From assembly GCA_021604865.1 (NCBI GenBank), contig BQJU01000002.1, positions 62,001-126,000 on the forward strand: 64,000 bases of DNA. Direction: 5' to 3'. The DNA is from Saprospiraceae bacterium (GTDB taxonomy: Bacteria; Bacteroidota; Bacteroidia; Chitinophagales; Saprospiraceae). Below, piece after piece: positions 27,052 to 35,550 of the stretch. Under the pieces are notes generated by a model. The model saw nothing but the letters and a program-made list of their open reading frames with translations, was not told the DNA's origin and did not search any database. The position numbers and the translations under genes are program-made. Position 1 is the first letter of the stretch. The number at the start of each line of letters is the position of its first letter.

Positions 27052-28980
27052 ATGACAAAGGCAGGAATGGCAAATCCAGAGATACTATATTGGTTATTTC
27101 AATCTAACCCTTCCGTTTTTCAACTACGTGAAGCACTTAAAGCCGGTGTCCTGCAAACACACGCAGTAAAATCTCACCGAAAGAAAATCAAGCCAGGAGA
27201 TAAGGTGATTTTATGGCAAACCGGGAAATTATCGGGTTGTTATGGCTTGGCAACGGTTACCTCTGCTGTGATGGATATGGCTATCCCGGAATCAGAAAGT
27301 GCTTTTTTCTCTGAGGTTCCCAAAGTTGGCCCCAGGGTTAAGCTAGAAATCGATTATAACCTTTGGAATCGACCATTAACCAGAGAATTACTCCCACCTT
27401 ACGGGAGTATGAAGCGATTTTATGCCGGTCTTCCAGGAACCAATTATAAGGCTACTCAGCGGCAATACGAAATATTAGAGCAATTGGTCAAAGCACTGGA
27501 TTCCGTCAATGAACCCTTGCCCGAGTATGAACTTAAAACCTGGCTGAATCCACCATTAAATCAAATCCTTTATGGTCCTCCTGGAACGGGTAAGACCTAT
27601 CAAACAGTAAATTATGCTTTATCGATTATTGAAAATCGGAGCTTAGCGGAGCTGGCTCTGGAAAATCGACTAGAATTGCGAAGGCGTTATCAAGAGTATA
27701 TGGCTAGTGGCCAAATAAACTTTGTCACCTTTCACCAATCCTTTAGTTACGAAGATTTTATTGAAGGCATTAAGCCACATACAGGACCCGAAGGACTGGC
27801 CTATGAAATTGAAAATGGCATTTTTAAAGTGATTTGTGAAGAGGCACGCCATTGCTTATTAGAAGCCATCCTGGAAGAACAACCTCAATTCCAGGTTAAG
27901 TTTAAATTTGGTCAACTTTATACCGCTTTCCTGGATTATATCCGGCAGGAAAATTTCCAATATTTTATTACTCCTCATCAATCCCGGGTATTTCTACATC
28001 GGGTTCAACCGTATGGGAATATTGCCCTGCGTGTAGAAAAGTCATATTCGGTCAAAACAGTTCGACGAGACTTTATTCGACAATTGTATTTGAATCTTTC
28101 TAAGTGGGAAGAAGGAAAGGCCATAGGAGGGGTAGAATCTATTGTTGGAAAAGGAAATGTCGGCGTATATCTTGCGGTACTTGAGGAGCTTAAAAAATTT
28201 GAAAGCGATTATATTCAGAATCTTGAAAAAGAAGCCTCAGCTATCGATGCCAGCGATAATCCTACCCAATTTGAAGTTCCCTTGATTACGGAGTCAATTT
28301 TGTCTCGATGCCGAAAGTATGTTTTGATTATTGATGAAATCAATCGGGCGAATTTATCAGCGGTCTTAGGGGAGTTAATTACCTTGCTGGAACCAGACAA
28401 GAGAGATGGTCAAATGGAAGCAACCCAGTTGATTTTGCCCTATTCCAAAACCTATTTTTCCGTACCGCCTAATCTATATATTGTCGGTACAATGAATGCT
28501 ACAGATCGTAGTGCTCAGGCGATGGATTTAGCACTACGGCGACGATTTGCTTTCCAGGAGTTATTACCACAGCCAACCTTGATAGATCAGGAGGCCAAAG
28601 TGCCATTTCCTGCCGGGATTAATTTAGCTCAGTTACTGACAACGCTTAATCGGCGCATCGAACAATTGCTGGATAGTCAGCATTGTATTGGTCATGCCTA
28701 TTTTTTAAATGTATATGATCTGGATGATTTAAAGGCGGTATTCAGCCAAACCATTATTCCTTTGTTGAAAGAATACTTTTTTAATGATTTTGAAAAGATT
28801 GGTATGATTCTCGGACGCAATTTTGTGCACGCAATTCGGGATCTGAATACAGAATTTGCTGATTTTGATGCTTCGTATGGGAGCACTTTCGCAGAGAAGA
28901 CAATTTATGATCTTCGCCCAATGGAGGAAATAAATGAGATTGATTTTATTAGAATTTACGATAAAAATTATCAGATATGA
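27052..28980 (+). CDS. mcrB: EVE-domain McrB: modified-DNA-binding AAA+ GTPase of an McrBC-type restriction system
   Basis: 642 residues. The N-terminal ~150 form an EVE (PUA-like) domain (ILYWLFQSNP, KIKPGDKVILWQTG, GCYGLATVTSAV), the module that reads methylated or otherwise modified bases. The AAA+ domain carries Walker A GPPGTGKT (175-182), FVTFHQSFSYEDFIEGI, Walker B VLIIDEINRAN (from 424) and the McrB GTPase signature MNATDRS (481-487), then RRRFAF. Such proteins form GTP-driven hexamers that bind modified DNA and recruit the McrC nuclease. An alternative ATG is at 27067. The stop overlaps the ankyrin gene start (ATGA). Confidence 0.92.
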   Translation: MTKAGMANPEILYWLFQSNPSVFQLREALKAGVLQTHAVKSHRKKIKPGDKVILWQTGKLSGCYGLATVTSAVMDMAIPESESAFFSEVPKVGPRVKLEIDYNLWNRPLTRELLPPYGSMKRFYAGLPGTNYKATQRQYEILEQLVKALDSVNEPLPEYELKTWLNPPLNQILYGPPGTGKTYQTVNYALSIIENRSLAELALENRLELRRRYQEYMASGQINFVTFHQSFSYEDFIEGIKPHTGPEGLAYEIENGIFKVICEEARHCLLEAILEEQPQFQVKFKFGQLYTAFLDYIRQENFQYFITPHQSRVFLHRVQPYGNIALRVEKSYSVKTVRRDFIRQLYLNLSKWEEGKAIGGVESIVGKGNVGVYLAVLEELKKFESDYIQNLEKEASAIDASDNPTQFEVPLITESILSRCRKYVLIIDEINRANLSAVLGELITLLEPDKRDGQMEATQLILPYSKTYFSVPPNLYIVGTMNATDRSAQAMDLALRRRFAFQELLPQPTLIDQEAKVPFPAGINLAQLLTTLNRRIEQLLDSQHCIGHAYFLNVYDLDDLKAVFSQTIIPLLKEYFFNDFEKIGMILGRNFVHAIRDLNTEFADFDASYGSTFAEKTIYDLRPMEEINEIDFIRIYDKNYQI

Positions 28981-30134
28981 GTCGGGTGTTCCTTGGTTTA
29001 GGGCTACTGTTCATGCTGGGATGTGCAGCATCTGAAAGCAAGGTCGACCCAGTGCTGAATGAGCAATTAATTGAAGCCATTCAAAACAATAATCCAGGTC
29101 TGGTTGATTCACTGTTGGTAGCCGGCGCTGATCCGAATGCCCGAAATGATCAGGGTACACCTGTATTAATCCTAAGTGCCACCAGACAACAGGAAAAGGC
29201 CGTGGCTTCTTTGCTCAGGCATGGAGCAGATGTCAATGCCAGACGTGAAAATGAATATTATAGTACGGCATTAATGGAAATTGCCCCTACAAATAACCTG
29301 GCCATTGCCCGATTGTTGCTTGAAAACCGGGCCAATGTCAATCAGCTGGACAGTCTTGGAGACACAGCCATCAATTGGGCGGCCTATCATGGACGGCTTG
29401 CTTTGGTGGATTTGTTGATTCAAACCGGAGCCCGTATAGATGTAACCGGAGCCCAAGGGTCTGCTTTGGATATTGCGATCAAACAATGGCATGATCAGGT
29501 GGCTGAATACCTGATTGCAAAAGGTGCGGGACAACCGCTACGAGGTGAAATTGCCGAAAATTTAGTAAAAGCAGTAAAGGCTGAAAATGAAATTCAGCTT
29601 CTGGAGGCGCTACAGGCAGGAGGTAATGCCAATCAAAAAGATGAAGCTGGAACGCCCCTCATCGTGATCGCCGCTTCCCGTGGCAACCTGACATTATTAG
29701 ATATATTATTGGATTCAGGCGCTGACGCCAATGCGCAAAATAGGGTAGGGCAGACCGCCTTGTCAAGAGCCGCTTATTTTGGTCATCAAACCGTAATAGA
29801 TCAACTTTTGAGTGCCGGTGCCGATCCTGAGCTTACCGGCGAGAAATACGGAATGAATCCATTGCTAAGTGCTACTATTGGAGGACATGAAGCTATTGGG
29901 AGAAAGCTGATCGACAAGGGCGTAAATGTTGATGTTCAGGATGGGGTAAACGGATTTACACCGCTGATGTTTGCAACCGCTTATGGCCATGTGGAATTTG
30001 TTAAACTACTAATAGAAGCCAACGCAAATCCCTACATTAAAACAAAGGATGGCACTGGTTTGTATGACTTGTTGAGTTATTCCCGAAATTCAGAAATCAG
30101 AGCTTTATTGGAGGAATATGTATTAAAACAATGA
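28977..30134 (+). CDS. Ankyrin-repeat lipoprotein encoded between mcrB and mcrC
   Basis: 385 residues. The N-terminus is a lipoprotein signal: hydrophobic VFLGLGLLFMLGC with a lipobox and Cys16, then CAASESK without an acidic surface-export motif. The rest is about ten ankyrin repeats in two blocks (about 30-185 and 200-380), with typical units such as LLVAGADPNARNDQGTPVL, ALSRAAYFGHQTVIDQLLSA and GFTPLMFATAYGHVEFVKLL. It overlaps mcrB and mcrC by four bases each, so it is almost certainly translated with them. Predicted export conflicts with cytoplasmic partners. A role as sensor, scaffold or control subunit of the restriction system is inference. Confidence 0.85.
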   Translation: MSRVFLGLGLLFMLGCAASESKVDPVLNEQLIEAIQNNNPGLVDSLLVAGADPNARNDQGTPVLILSATRQQEKAVASLLRHGADVNARRENEYYSTALMEIAPTNNLAIARLLLENRANVNQLDSLGDTAINWAAYHGRLALVDLLIQTGARIDVTGAQGSALDIAIKQWHDQVAEYLIAKGAGQPLRGEIAENLVKAVKAENEIQLLEALQAGGNANQKDEAGTPLIVIAASRGNLTLLDILLDSGADANAQNRVGQTALSRAAYFGHQTVIDQLLSAGADPELTGEKYGMNPLLSATIGGHEAIGRKLIDKGVNVDVQDGVNGFTPLMFATAYGHVEFVKLLIEANANPYIKTKDGTGLYDLLSYSRNSEIRALLEEYVLKQ

Positions 30135-31372
30135 CGACAACCCCACAAATTATTCGTGTCTATGAACACCAAACGATAAGGGTTGGGGAGACTATTGATG
30201 ACCATGTTTTTAAGTATCAACATTTTTTGGCTTTGGTGGAATATGCCTCCGGAAAGTCGACAAAATATTATAAAATCAGTCACCAAGCCGTGCGTTTCCA
30301 GCAATATGTTGGCGCTATTCAGATTGGCGACTTGCTGATAGAAATTTTGCCAAAAGCTGACCGCCATAAAAACGTTGATTCCTCTTTATGGCAACACTTT
30401 TTGTTAGACCTTTTGTGGCAATCCAGATGGCTTAATGCTGACTACCCTGGACCTGCTTCAATCGACCTGGTGAAGGATTCAGTCCTAAATTATATTATTG
30501 ATCATTATTTGTGGGAATTGGAGGAGCTTTTAAAAAATGGACTCACCGGTGCCTATTCTCTACGAAGGAAAAATGTCAATGCATTAAAAGGCAGGTTATT
30601 ATTTCGGGAACATCTCCGAAAAAATCAGATTCACCGGGAGCGCTTTTTTACCGAGCACCAGGTTTTTGATTTCGATCATTTACTTAACCAGGTTTTGTAT
30701 AAGGCATTACAATTGTTGTCAACCTTGACACTAAATCCGGCTTTACATCAAAAGATTCGAAAACTACAACACCTTTTTCCTCCTTGTTCAGATATTGGCG
30801 TCGTAAATGAGCGCCTTTTTAATAAACTTATGGGAGATCGGCGCAATCTTCCCTATCAATCGGCTTTGCTGTTGGCACGCATGTTTCTGCTCAACTACCG
30901 GCCAGGTATCAAAGGAGGAAAATATCCTTTATTAGGTATTCTTTTTGATATGAATCTGTTGTGGGAACATTACATCTATCAACAACTTTTTCGTTTAGAA
31001 AAAAAGGATGTTAAAGTAACCCGGCAAAGCAGACGCCCATTTTGGGACCGACGGTACTTACAAGCCGACCTGGTTTTAACTACTGCAACTTCCCGCATCA
31101 TTTTGGATACCAAATGGAAAATACTATCCAATCCTGAGCCTAGTATGAATGACTTACGTCAAATGTTCGTTTACGCCCAATTTTTTGATGCGGATCAAAC
31201 GGTATTACTCTACCCCAAAGCTGGAAAGGAAAAGGATTTTGGCCCGATTGACTTCGCTTTGGACAAAACAAAACCAGGAGTCAGTTGCAGGCTCTGTTTT
31301 GTCAATCCGATAAAAGATGGACGACTGAACACTAATCTTGGCGAGGATTTATTGGTTACTCTTCTTCCCTGA
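30131..31372 (+). CDS. mcrC: McrC: PD-(D/E)XK nuclease subunit of the restriction system
   Basis: 413 residues. The N-terminal domain (beta-rich, GAIQIGDLLIEILPKAD, then NALKGRLLFREHLRKN and HQVFDFDHLLNQVLYKAL) is the McrB-stimulating part of the McrC family. The C-terminal nuclease shows GILFDMNLLWEHYIYQQL, then Asp313 in QADLVL and Asp326-Thr-Lys328 in ILDTKWK, followed by the LRQMFVYAQFF helix. All catalytic residues are intact. It probably cuts DNA when engaged by McrB on modified phage DNA. The 3' end overlaps the convergent DUF4340 gene by 17 nt. Confidence 0.92.
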   Translation: MTTTPQIIRVYEHQTIRVGETIDDHVFKYQHFLALVEYASGKSTKYYKISHQAVRFQQYVGAIQIGDLLIEILPKADRHKNVDSSLWQHFLLDLLWQSRWLNADYPGPASIDLVKDSVLNYIIDHYLWELEELLKNGLTGAYSLRRKNVNALKGRLLFREHLRKNQIHRERFFTEHQVFDFDHLLNQVLYKALQLLSTLTLNPALHQKIRKLQHLFPPCSDIGVVNERLFNKLMGDRRNLPYQSALLLARMFLLNYRPGIKGGKYPLLGILFDMNLLWEHYIYQQLFRLEKKDVKVTRQSRRPFWDRRYLQADLVLTTATSRIILDTKWKILSNPEPSMNDLRQMFVYAQFFDADQTVLLYPKAGKEKDFGPIDFALDKTKPGVSCRLCFVNPIKDGRLNTNLGEDLLVTLLP

Positions 31373-32291
31373 AAACAACCGGGTCTTTAAATATGGATAA
31401 ATAAACCCCACTGCTATCGCTGGAAAACCATGCTTCTTTATTTAAACTGGAGTGAAGTACATACGGATTGGTACGAGTAGTGTCCAGATAGGCACGTATG
31501 AGAATCGGTACAGGAAGTTGATCACCTTCCAGTTGCAATTGATTGATTTGTTTTTCAGAAGCCTGTGTTTCATCAAAGTCATCAGCAAAAACATTTCCGG
31601 ATATTTTCTCAAGGGTAGTCAGGTAGCTTTCCACCTTTGCGGAATTTACGGTTTCTTGATCATTCAGCAGCCAGCCTTCCGGATGCCTGCTGAAAACAAA
31701 ACTAGTATCCCCATTTAGGAAACTAAAGGTTGTCACCTGAGCTCCTTTTGTCAATTTCGAAAGTACTTTGTTGCGGTAAGCATCAAATCCCCTGCTTAGG
31801 GCTTGAAACCCATCAATGGCATAAACTTCTTTCTCACCGGTCAATCGCAGATAGGAGATACTACGCTGACTTTGTTGGTTGAAGCCGAATTTGCCGACTA
31901 TAAAGTCATAAACCAGACCAGCATTTGTGTAAACCCTAAGGCGAGTACCTTCACCTTGGCCCACCTCGTATTCACTCCACTTTTCAGCCACCTTTGCAGC
32001 AATTCTTTTACTTCTGATCAAACTCAGGGCAGATAATAATTTATCTACCTCTGTTGAAACTGCCCGGACATTGATCTTTCCATTGGAGGCAATCCAAATC
32101 TGCCCTTCCCGACTCAATGTAATTTCTTCAAGATCCTTTTTTGTATTGATAATTACGGTCTGGACAACAGCTGTGTCCAGATTAATAAGTTCGGCTTGAA
32201 AATGATCAATTTTTCTACTAGCAAAAACCTGGGTTAGTGCATAGATGCCAAGCGAAGCCAAAAATACAAGCAAGACTGTTTTTTTGTTCAT
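31356..32291 (-). CDS. DUF4340 family protein, membrane-anchored and periplasmic
   Basis: 311 residues. The N-terminus has one hydrophobic segment (TVLLVFLASLGIYALTQVF) and the remainder is soluble, probably outside the inner membrane. Family features include LSREGQIWIASNG, repeated LSALSLIRSKRIA / LTTLEKISGNVFADDF modules, and EYEVGQGEGTRLRVY. DUF4340 proteins often accompany ABC-type gliding or export systems, but no such genes are nearby here. Its end overlaps mcrC by 17 nt on the opposite strand, so transcripts are mutually antisense at the tail. Confidence 0.75.
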   Translation of the reverse strand: MNKKTVLLVFLASLGIYALTQVFASRKIDHFQAELINLDTAVVQTVIINTKKDLEEITLSREGQIWIASNGKINVRAVSTEVDKLLSALSLIRSKRIAAKVAEKWSEYEVGQGEGTRLRVYTNAGLVYDFIVGKFGFNQQSQRSISYLRLTGEKEVYAIDGFQALSRGFDAYRNKVLSKLTKGAQVTTFSFLNGDTSFVFSRHPEGWLLNDQETVNSAKVESYLTTLEKISGNVFADDFDETQASEKQINQLQLEGDQLPVPILIRAYLDTTRTNPYVLHSSLNKEAWFSSDSSGVYLSIFKDPVVFREEE

Positions 32292-32340
32292 CTTTCGGCG
32301 ATTTCATGGTTTATTTGGTTCTCTTACACGTATTGGTTGC

Positions 32341-32928
32341 CTATACATCCATTCTTTTACTTAAAAAGTCGATCAACTTTTGAATGGCCCGACCACGATG
32401 ACTGATGGCATTTTTTTCAGCTGCATTCATTTCTGCAAAGGTTTGGGAATAACCCTTGGGAATAAACACAGGATCATATCCAAAACCCTGGACACCTGAT
32501 TGTTGAAGTGCAATTTTGCCTTCAGCTATTCCTTCAAATAAATGTGTTTCTCCATTGAGAATCAGGGCAATTACCGTTCGAAAGCGAGCATTACGGTTGG
32601 GGCTATGTTGCAATTGTTGTAGAACAAGATCCATATTGGCTCCAGCATCCCGTTCTGGACCGGCATAACGGGCTGTATATACCCCCGGAGCACCGTCCAA
32701 AGCATCTATTTCCAAACCGGTATCTTCTGAGAAACAATCTAACTGATAATGGGTCTTGACAAAATTGGCCTTTTGTAAGGCATTTTCTTCAAGTGTAGCG
32801 CCAGTTTCGGGAATATCTTCTGTATGCCCAATATCGATTAAGCTAATAATTTGCATTTGGCCGGCCAAGAGTTCGTTGACTTCCTGCACTTTGTTGGCAT
32901 TACCGGTGGCAAAAACAATTTTTTTCAT
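32341..32928 (-). CDS. rdgB: Non-canonical purine NTP pyrophosphatase (RdgB/HAM1)
   Basis: Hydrolyses dITP, XTP and similar nucleotides, keeping them out of DNA. 195 residues, full length. Signature elements: IVFATGNANKVQEVNELL, SEDTGLEIDALDGAPGVYTA, FGYDPVFIPKGY, and TFAEMNAAEKNAISHRGRA near the C-terminus. Lies between the DUF4340 gene and an uncharacterised 158-residue gene, all on the minus strand, 49-51 nt apart. Confidence 0.95.
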   Translation of the reverse strand: MKKIVFATGNANKVQEVNELLAGQMQIISLIDIGHTEDIPETGATLEENALQKANFVKTHYQLDCFSEDTGLEIDALDGAPGVYTARYAGPERDAGANMDLVLQQLQHSPNRNARFRTVIALILNGETHLFEGIAEGKIALQQSGVQGFGYDPVFIPKGYSQTFAEMNAAEKNAISHRGRAIQKLIDFLSKRMDV

Positions 32929-32979
32929 GCCTGCTATTATTTAGGTTCATAGACAAACCCAGTGATTCATCAAATAACG

Positions 32980-33456
32980 CTATTTTTTAAACAATTGCTG
33001 AATAGCTTTCCATAGTGCTCCGGATAATTGCTTTCCATTTTCTTGTCGTTCTTTGTGGATTGTTGCAATATCATCCGCAAAAAGATAAACTTTCCCATCT
33101 ATTTTTGTAAGTTGGTAGAGTTTGATCTCTGCTTGCAAACCGATGCTGGCAGGAGGTAGACCAAATACGAAACAATATTGAATTGATTTTTCTTTATATA
33201 GGTCTGAAACCAAACACCCCTCTTGACTTGTTAGGTTTATTGAATAGGTATCATTGAGCAAATCAATTTTTGCTGCATTAAATATGGAAGACAAAAAATT
33301 GGTTAGAATGGCCGCAACATTTGGTGAAGCCTGATAAATGATGAGGATTGATTTTTGTCCCTTTCCATCAACTTTATCTTCAATTTTATGGAAATCGGGA
33401 ATTGGGAAAATTGGGAAATCAAAAAATCCCCTCTCAGATGTTTTATTCTTTTTCAA
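32980..33456 (-). CDS. Conserved-looking hypothetical protein, TTG start
   Basis: 158 residues with no in-frame ATG near the N-terminus. The frame is closed by a TAG six codons before 33456, and the only plausible initiator is TTG at 33456 (or ATT just before). The sequence looks soluble alpha/beta: ILIIYQASPNVAAIL, a loop, YCFVFGLPPASIG, and a C-terminal helix SGALWKAIQQLFKK. I do not recognise the family. Divergent from ilvE with a 105-nt gap; same strand as rdgB. Confidence 0.6.
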   Translation of the reverse strand: MKKNKTSERGFFDFPIFPIPDFHKIEDKVDGKGQKSILIIYQASPNVAAILTNFLSSIFNAAKIDLLNDTYSINLTSQEGCLVSDLYKEKSIQYCFVFGLPPASIGLQAEIKLYQLTKIDGKVYLFADDIATIHKERQENGKQLSGALWKAIQQLFKK

Positions 33457-33515
33457 AATATTCTATTGTTTTACCAATTCAAAACAAAATTAAGTCCTGA
33501 AACAACACAAGCATC

Positions 33516-33546
33516 TTGCCTAAAATAGAATTTTTTTGTAATTTAG
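33516..33546 (+). promoter_or_regulatory. Candidate promoter for ilvE (TTG ... TAATTTAG)
   Basis: TTG at 33516-33518, a 20-nt spacer, and TAATTTAG at 33539-33546, a one-base variant of TAnnTTTG. The start of transcription would be about 10 nt before the ATG at 33562. Confidence 0.4.
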
Positions 33547-33561
33547 CAAAAAATTAGATTT

Positions 33562-34644
33562 ATGAAATATGATATCCCGGTAACAAAAACTAAACACTCC
33601 CGCCTTTCGGAAGTTGATTTTGACAACATTCCATTTGGCCGTGTATTTTCGGATCACATGTTCATGGCTGATTACATCGACGGGGAATGGACCAATCTAA
33701 AGATCATTCCTTTTGACCGCTTTGCCATTCACCCGGCATCTATGGTTTTACACTATGGCCAGGCTATTTTTGAGGGCATGAAAGCCAGTAAGAGCTTTGA
33801 AGGTCAGGCCTTGTTTTTGCGTCCTGAAAAACATGCTCAACGTTTGAATGTCTCAGCCAGACGGATGTGTATGCCTGAGATACCTGAAGAACTTTTTCTT
33901 GAAGCCCTCCACCAATTGATTGCCATTGACCAGGCTTGGATCCCACCACAAGAGGGTAGTGCCCTTTACATTCGCCCTTATGTTTTTGGCAATGATGAGT
34001 TCATTGGCGTAAAGCCAGCCGAAAAATACAAATTTATCATCTTTACAGGGCCTGTTGGACCTTATTATCCAAAACCTGTTAGCTTAATTGCTGAAGACAA
34101 ATATGTCCGGGCTGTCAAGGGAGGAACTGGAGAGGCCAAAGCGGCAGGTAATTACGCTGGTTCGCTCTTGCCTGCTCGAATTGCCAATCAAAAAGGGTAT
34201 GACCAGGTGATGTGGATGGACGGTAAAGAATTTAAATATATTCAGGAGGTGGGTACCATGAATATCTTCTTCGTCATTGACGGAAAGGTGATTACTCCTG
34301 CTACAGATGGTGCTATTCTCAAGGGTATTACCCGTGATAGCATCCTAACCATTCTGAGAGATAAAGGGTATCAAGTTGAAGAGCGGCCCATTTCTATTGA
34401 TGAAGTTGTGGCAGCACATGATGCAGGTAAACTTGAAGAAGTCTTTGGAACTGGTACTGCGGCAGTAGTTGCTCATGTATCCAAAATCGCTTATAAGGAC
34501 CGGGTCATGGAATTGCCACCTATGGAGGACCGCAAAGTAGGTGCTATGGCCAAAGCGGAAATCGATGGCCTGCGTTCCGGAACAATTAAAGATACGCATA
34601 ATTGGATCGTACCTGTAGGAGAGTATGCCCAAGTAGATGCCTAG
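33562..34644 (+). CDS. ilvE: Branched-chain amino acid aminotransferase
   Basis: PLP fold-type IV enzyme for the last step of leucine, isoleucine and valine synthesis and the first step of their breakdown. 360 residues, the long (eukaryote-like, BCAT II) type. The PLP lysine is Lys193 in GEAKAAGNYAG. HYGQAIFEGMKA, LYIRPYVFG and EVGTMNIFFVI line the active site, and EEVFGTGTAAVV near residue 295 holds the cofactor phosphate. Monocistronic, with a hairpin terminator at 34668-34715. Confidence 0.96.
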   Translation: MKYDIPVTKTKHSRLSEVDFDNIPFGRVFSDHMFMADYIDGEWTNLKIIPFDRFAIHPASMVLHYGQAIFEGMKASKSFEGQALFLRPEKHAQRLNVSARRMCMPEIPEELFLEALHQLIAIDQAWIPPQEGSALYIRPYVFGNDEFIGVKPAEKYKFIIFTGPVGPYYPKPVSLIAEDKYVRAVKGGTGEAKAAGNYAGSLLPARIANQKGYDQVMWMDGKEFKYIQEVGTMNIFFVIDGKVITPATDGAILKGITRDSILTILRDKGYQVEERPISIDEVVAAHDAGKLEEVFGTGTAAVVAHVSKIAYKDRVMELPPMEDRKVGAMAKAEIDGLRSGTIKDTHNWIVPVGEYAQVDA

Positions 34645-34667
34645 ATACCTGAAAGATAATTAATTGA

Positions 34668-34715
34668 AAGAAATGCAATGTATCTTCTCTTCAGAAAGCT
34701 GGCATTGCATTTCTT
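34668..34715 (+). terminator. ilvE terminator hairpin
   Basis: AAGAAATGCAATG (34668-34680) and CATTGCATTTCTT (34703-34715) are perfect 13-bp inverted arms with a 22-nt loop, 24 nt after the ilvE stop and just before a convergent gene. Confidence 0.7.
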
Positions 34716-34751
34716 CCCTCTTATCAAAAGGTTGCCCCCTACGAAACAAGT

Positions 34752-35474
34752 CTAATCATAGATATACTCATACTCCGTCAAAAACTGAACCGCCACTCTC
34801 AGGCCCATGGAGTACAAATTTCGGTTGAGTTCATTATCTTTCAAGATTCCCTGCATCCAAATTTTAAAAGTCGGTTCTATTACCAGCGATACGTTTTCAC
34901 TTAGCTGAGTTTCCCAACCCACGCCGGCGCGAAAACTATAATTGAAGGATTGGAAGAGTGAATTATCTGCCTGTTCTACACGGCTATCTGTTTTTTCACC
35001 TGAATAGAGTATGGTTTTGGTTCTATTGTTGAGGTTGAAATAGACACCACTACCCATAGCAAAGAAAAATTTGTTTTTCCTATCCAATTCCTGTAAAAAT
35101 TGGATCTCTACTGGGATTTCAATATTTTGGTTTTGAAAGATCAGCCTTCTTTCACTGGCATTCGCGGCATCAGGTTCTGTAGGAGGAATAAGTTCCTTAA
35201 CAGTCCGATAACCCGTTTCCATATAGTTGGCCCCAAAGCGAATGCCAATTTTATCTTTACGCCATCCGGCAAATACTCCTGCGGAAAGGGAAGGTTTCCC
35301 AATTTCTCTTTCCTCCAGTTGATCAATTTGTTCCTGAGAAATATTACTAAAGGCAATCAGCCGCCGATTAGAAAGGTTAGGCTCTAGTTGCGGGCCCCAA
35401 AAAAAAGAGGCCTGAGCCCAGGAATTAACCAGGAATCCGCTCATTATAAAAAGGAAAATCAGAAATTTCTTCAT
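34752..35474 (-). CDS. Outer-membrane beta-barrel protein (PorT-like fold)
   Basis: 240 residues. The signal peptide is about 1-20 (FLIFLFIMSGFLVNSWAQ), followed by barrel strands with the usual alternation (GVFAGWRKDKIGIRFGANYME, NIEIPVEIQFL, NYSFRAGVGWETQL, VSLVIEPTFKIWMQG). This fits the 8-stranded outer-membrane barrels commonly annotated as PorT or OMP_b-brl_2. It follows DUF5683-parB-parA on the same strand, 76 nt downstream, but its role is not indicated. Confidence 0.7.
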   Translation of the reverse strand: MKKFLIFLFIMSGFLVNSWAQASFFWGPQLEPNLSNRRLIAFSNISQEQIDQLEEREIGKPSLSAGVFAGWRKDKIGIRFGANYMETGYRTVKELIPPTEPDAANASERRLIFQNQNIEIPVEIQFLQELDRKNKFFFAMGSGVYFNLNNRTKTILYSGEKTDSRVEQADNSLFQSFNYSFRAGVGWETQLSENVSLVIEPTFKIWMQGILKDNELNRNLYSMGLRVAVQFLTEYEYIYD

Positions 35475-35550
35475 GAGTTTATTTCATTGTCAGCCTGTCA
35501 AGACATTAATAATGCTTGAGAGTAGGTAAAAATTGCCCGAGAGAACCAGA

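Noticed and set aside
27052-31372. Larger defence island or mobile element around mcrBC
   Set aside because: Flanking genes (a small membrane protein, DUF4340, rdgB, ilvE) are not defence or mobility genes, and no direct repeats, tRNA or integrase were seen.
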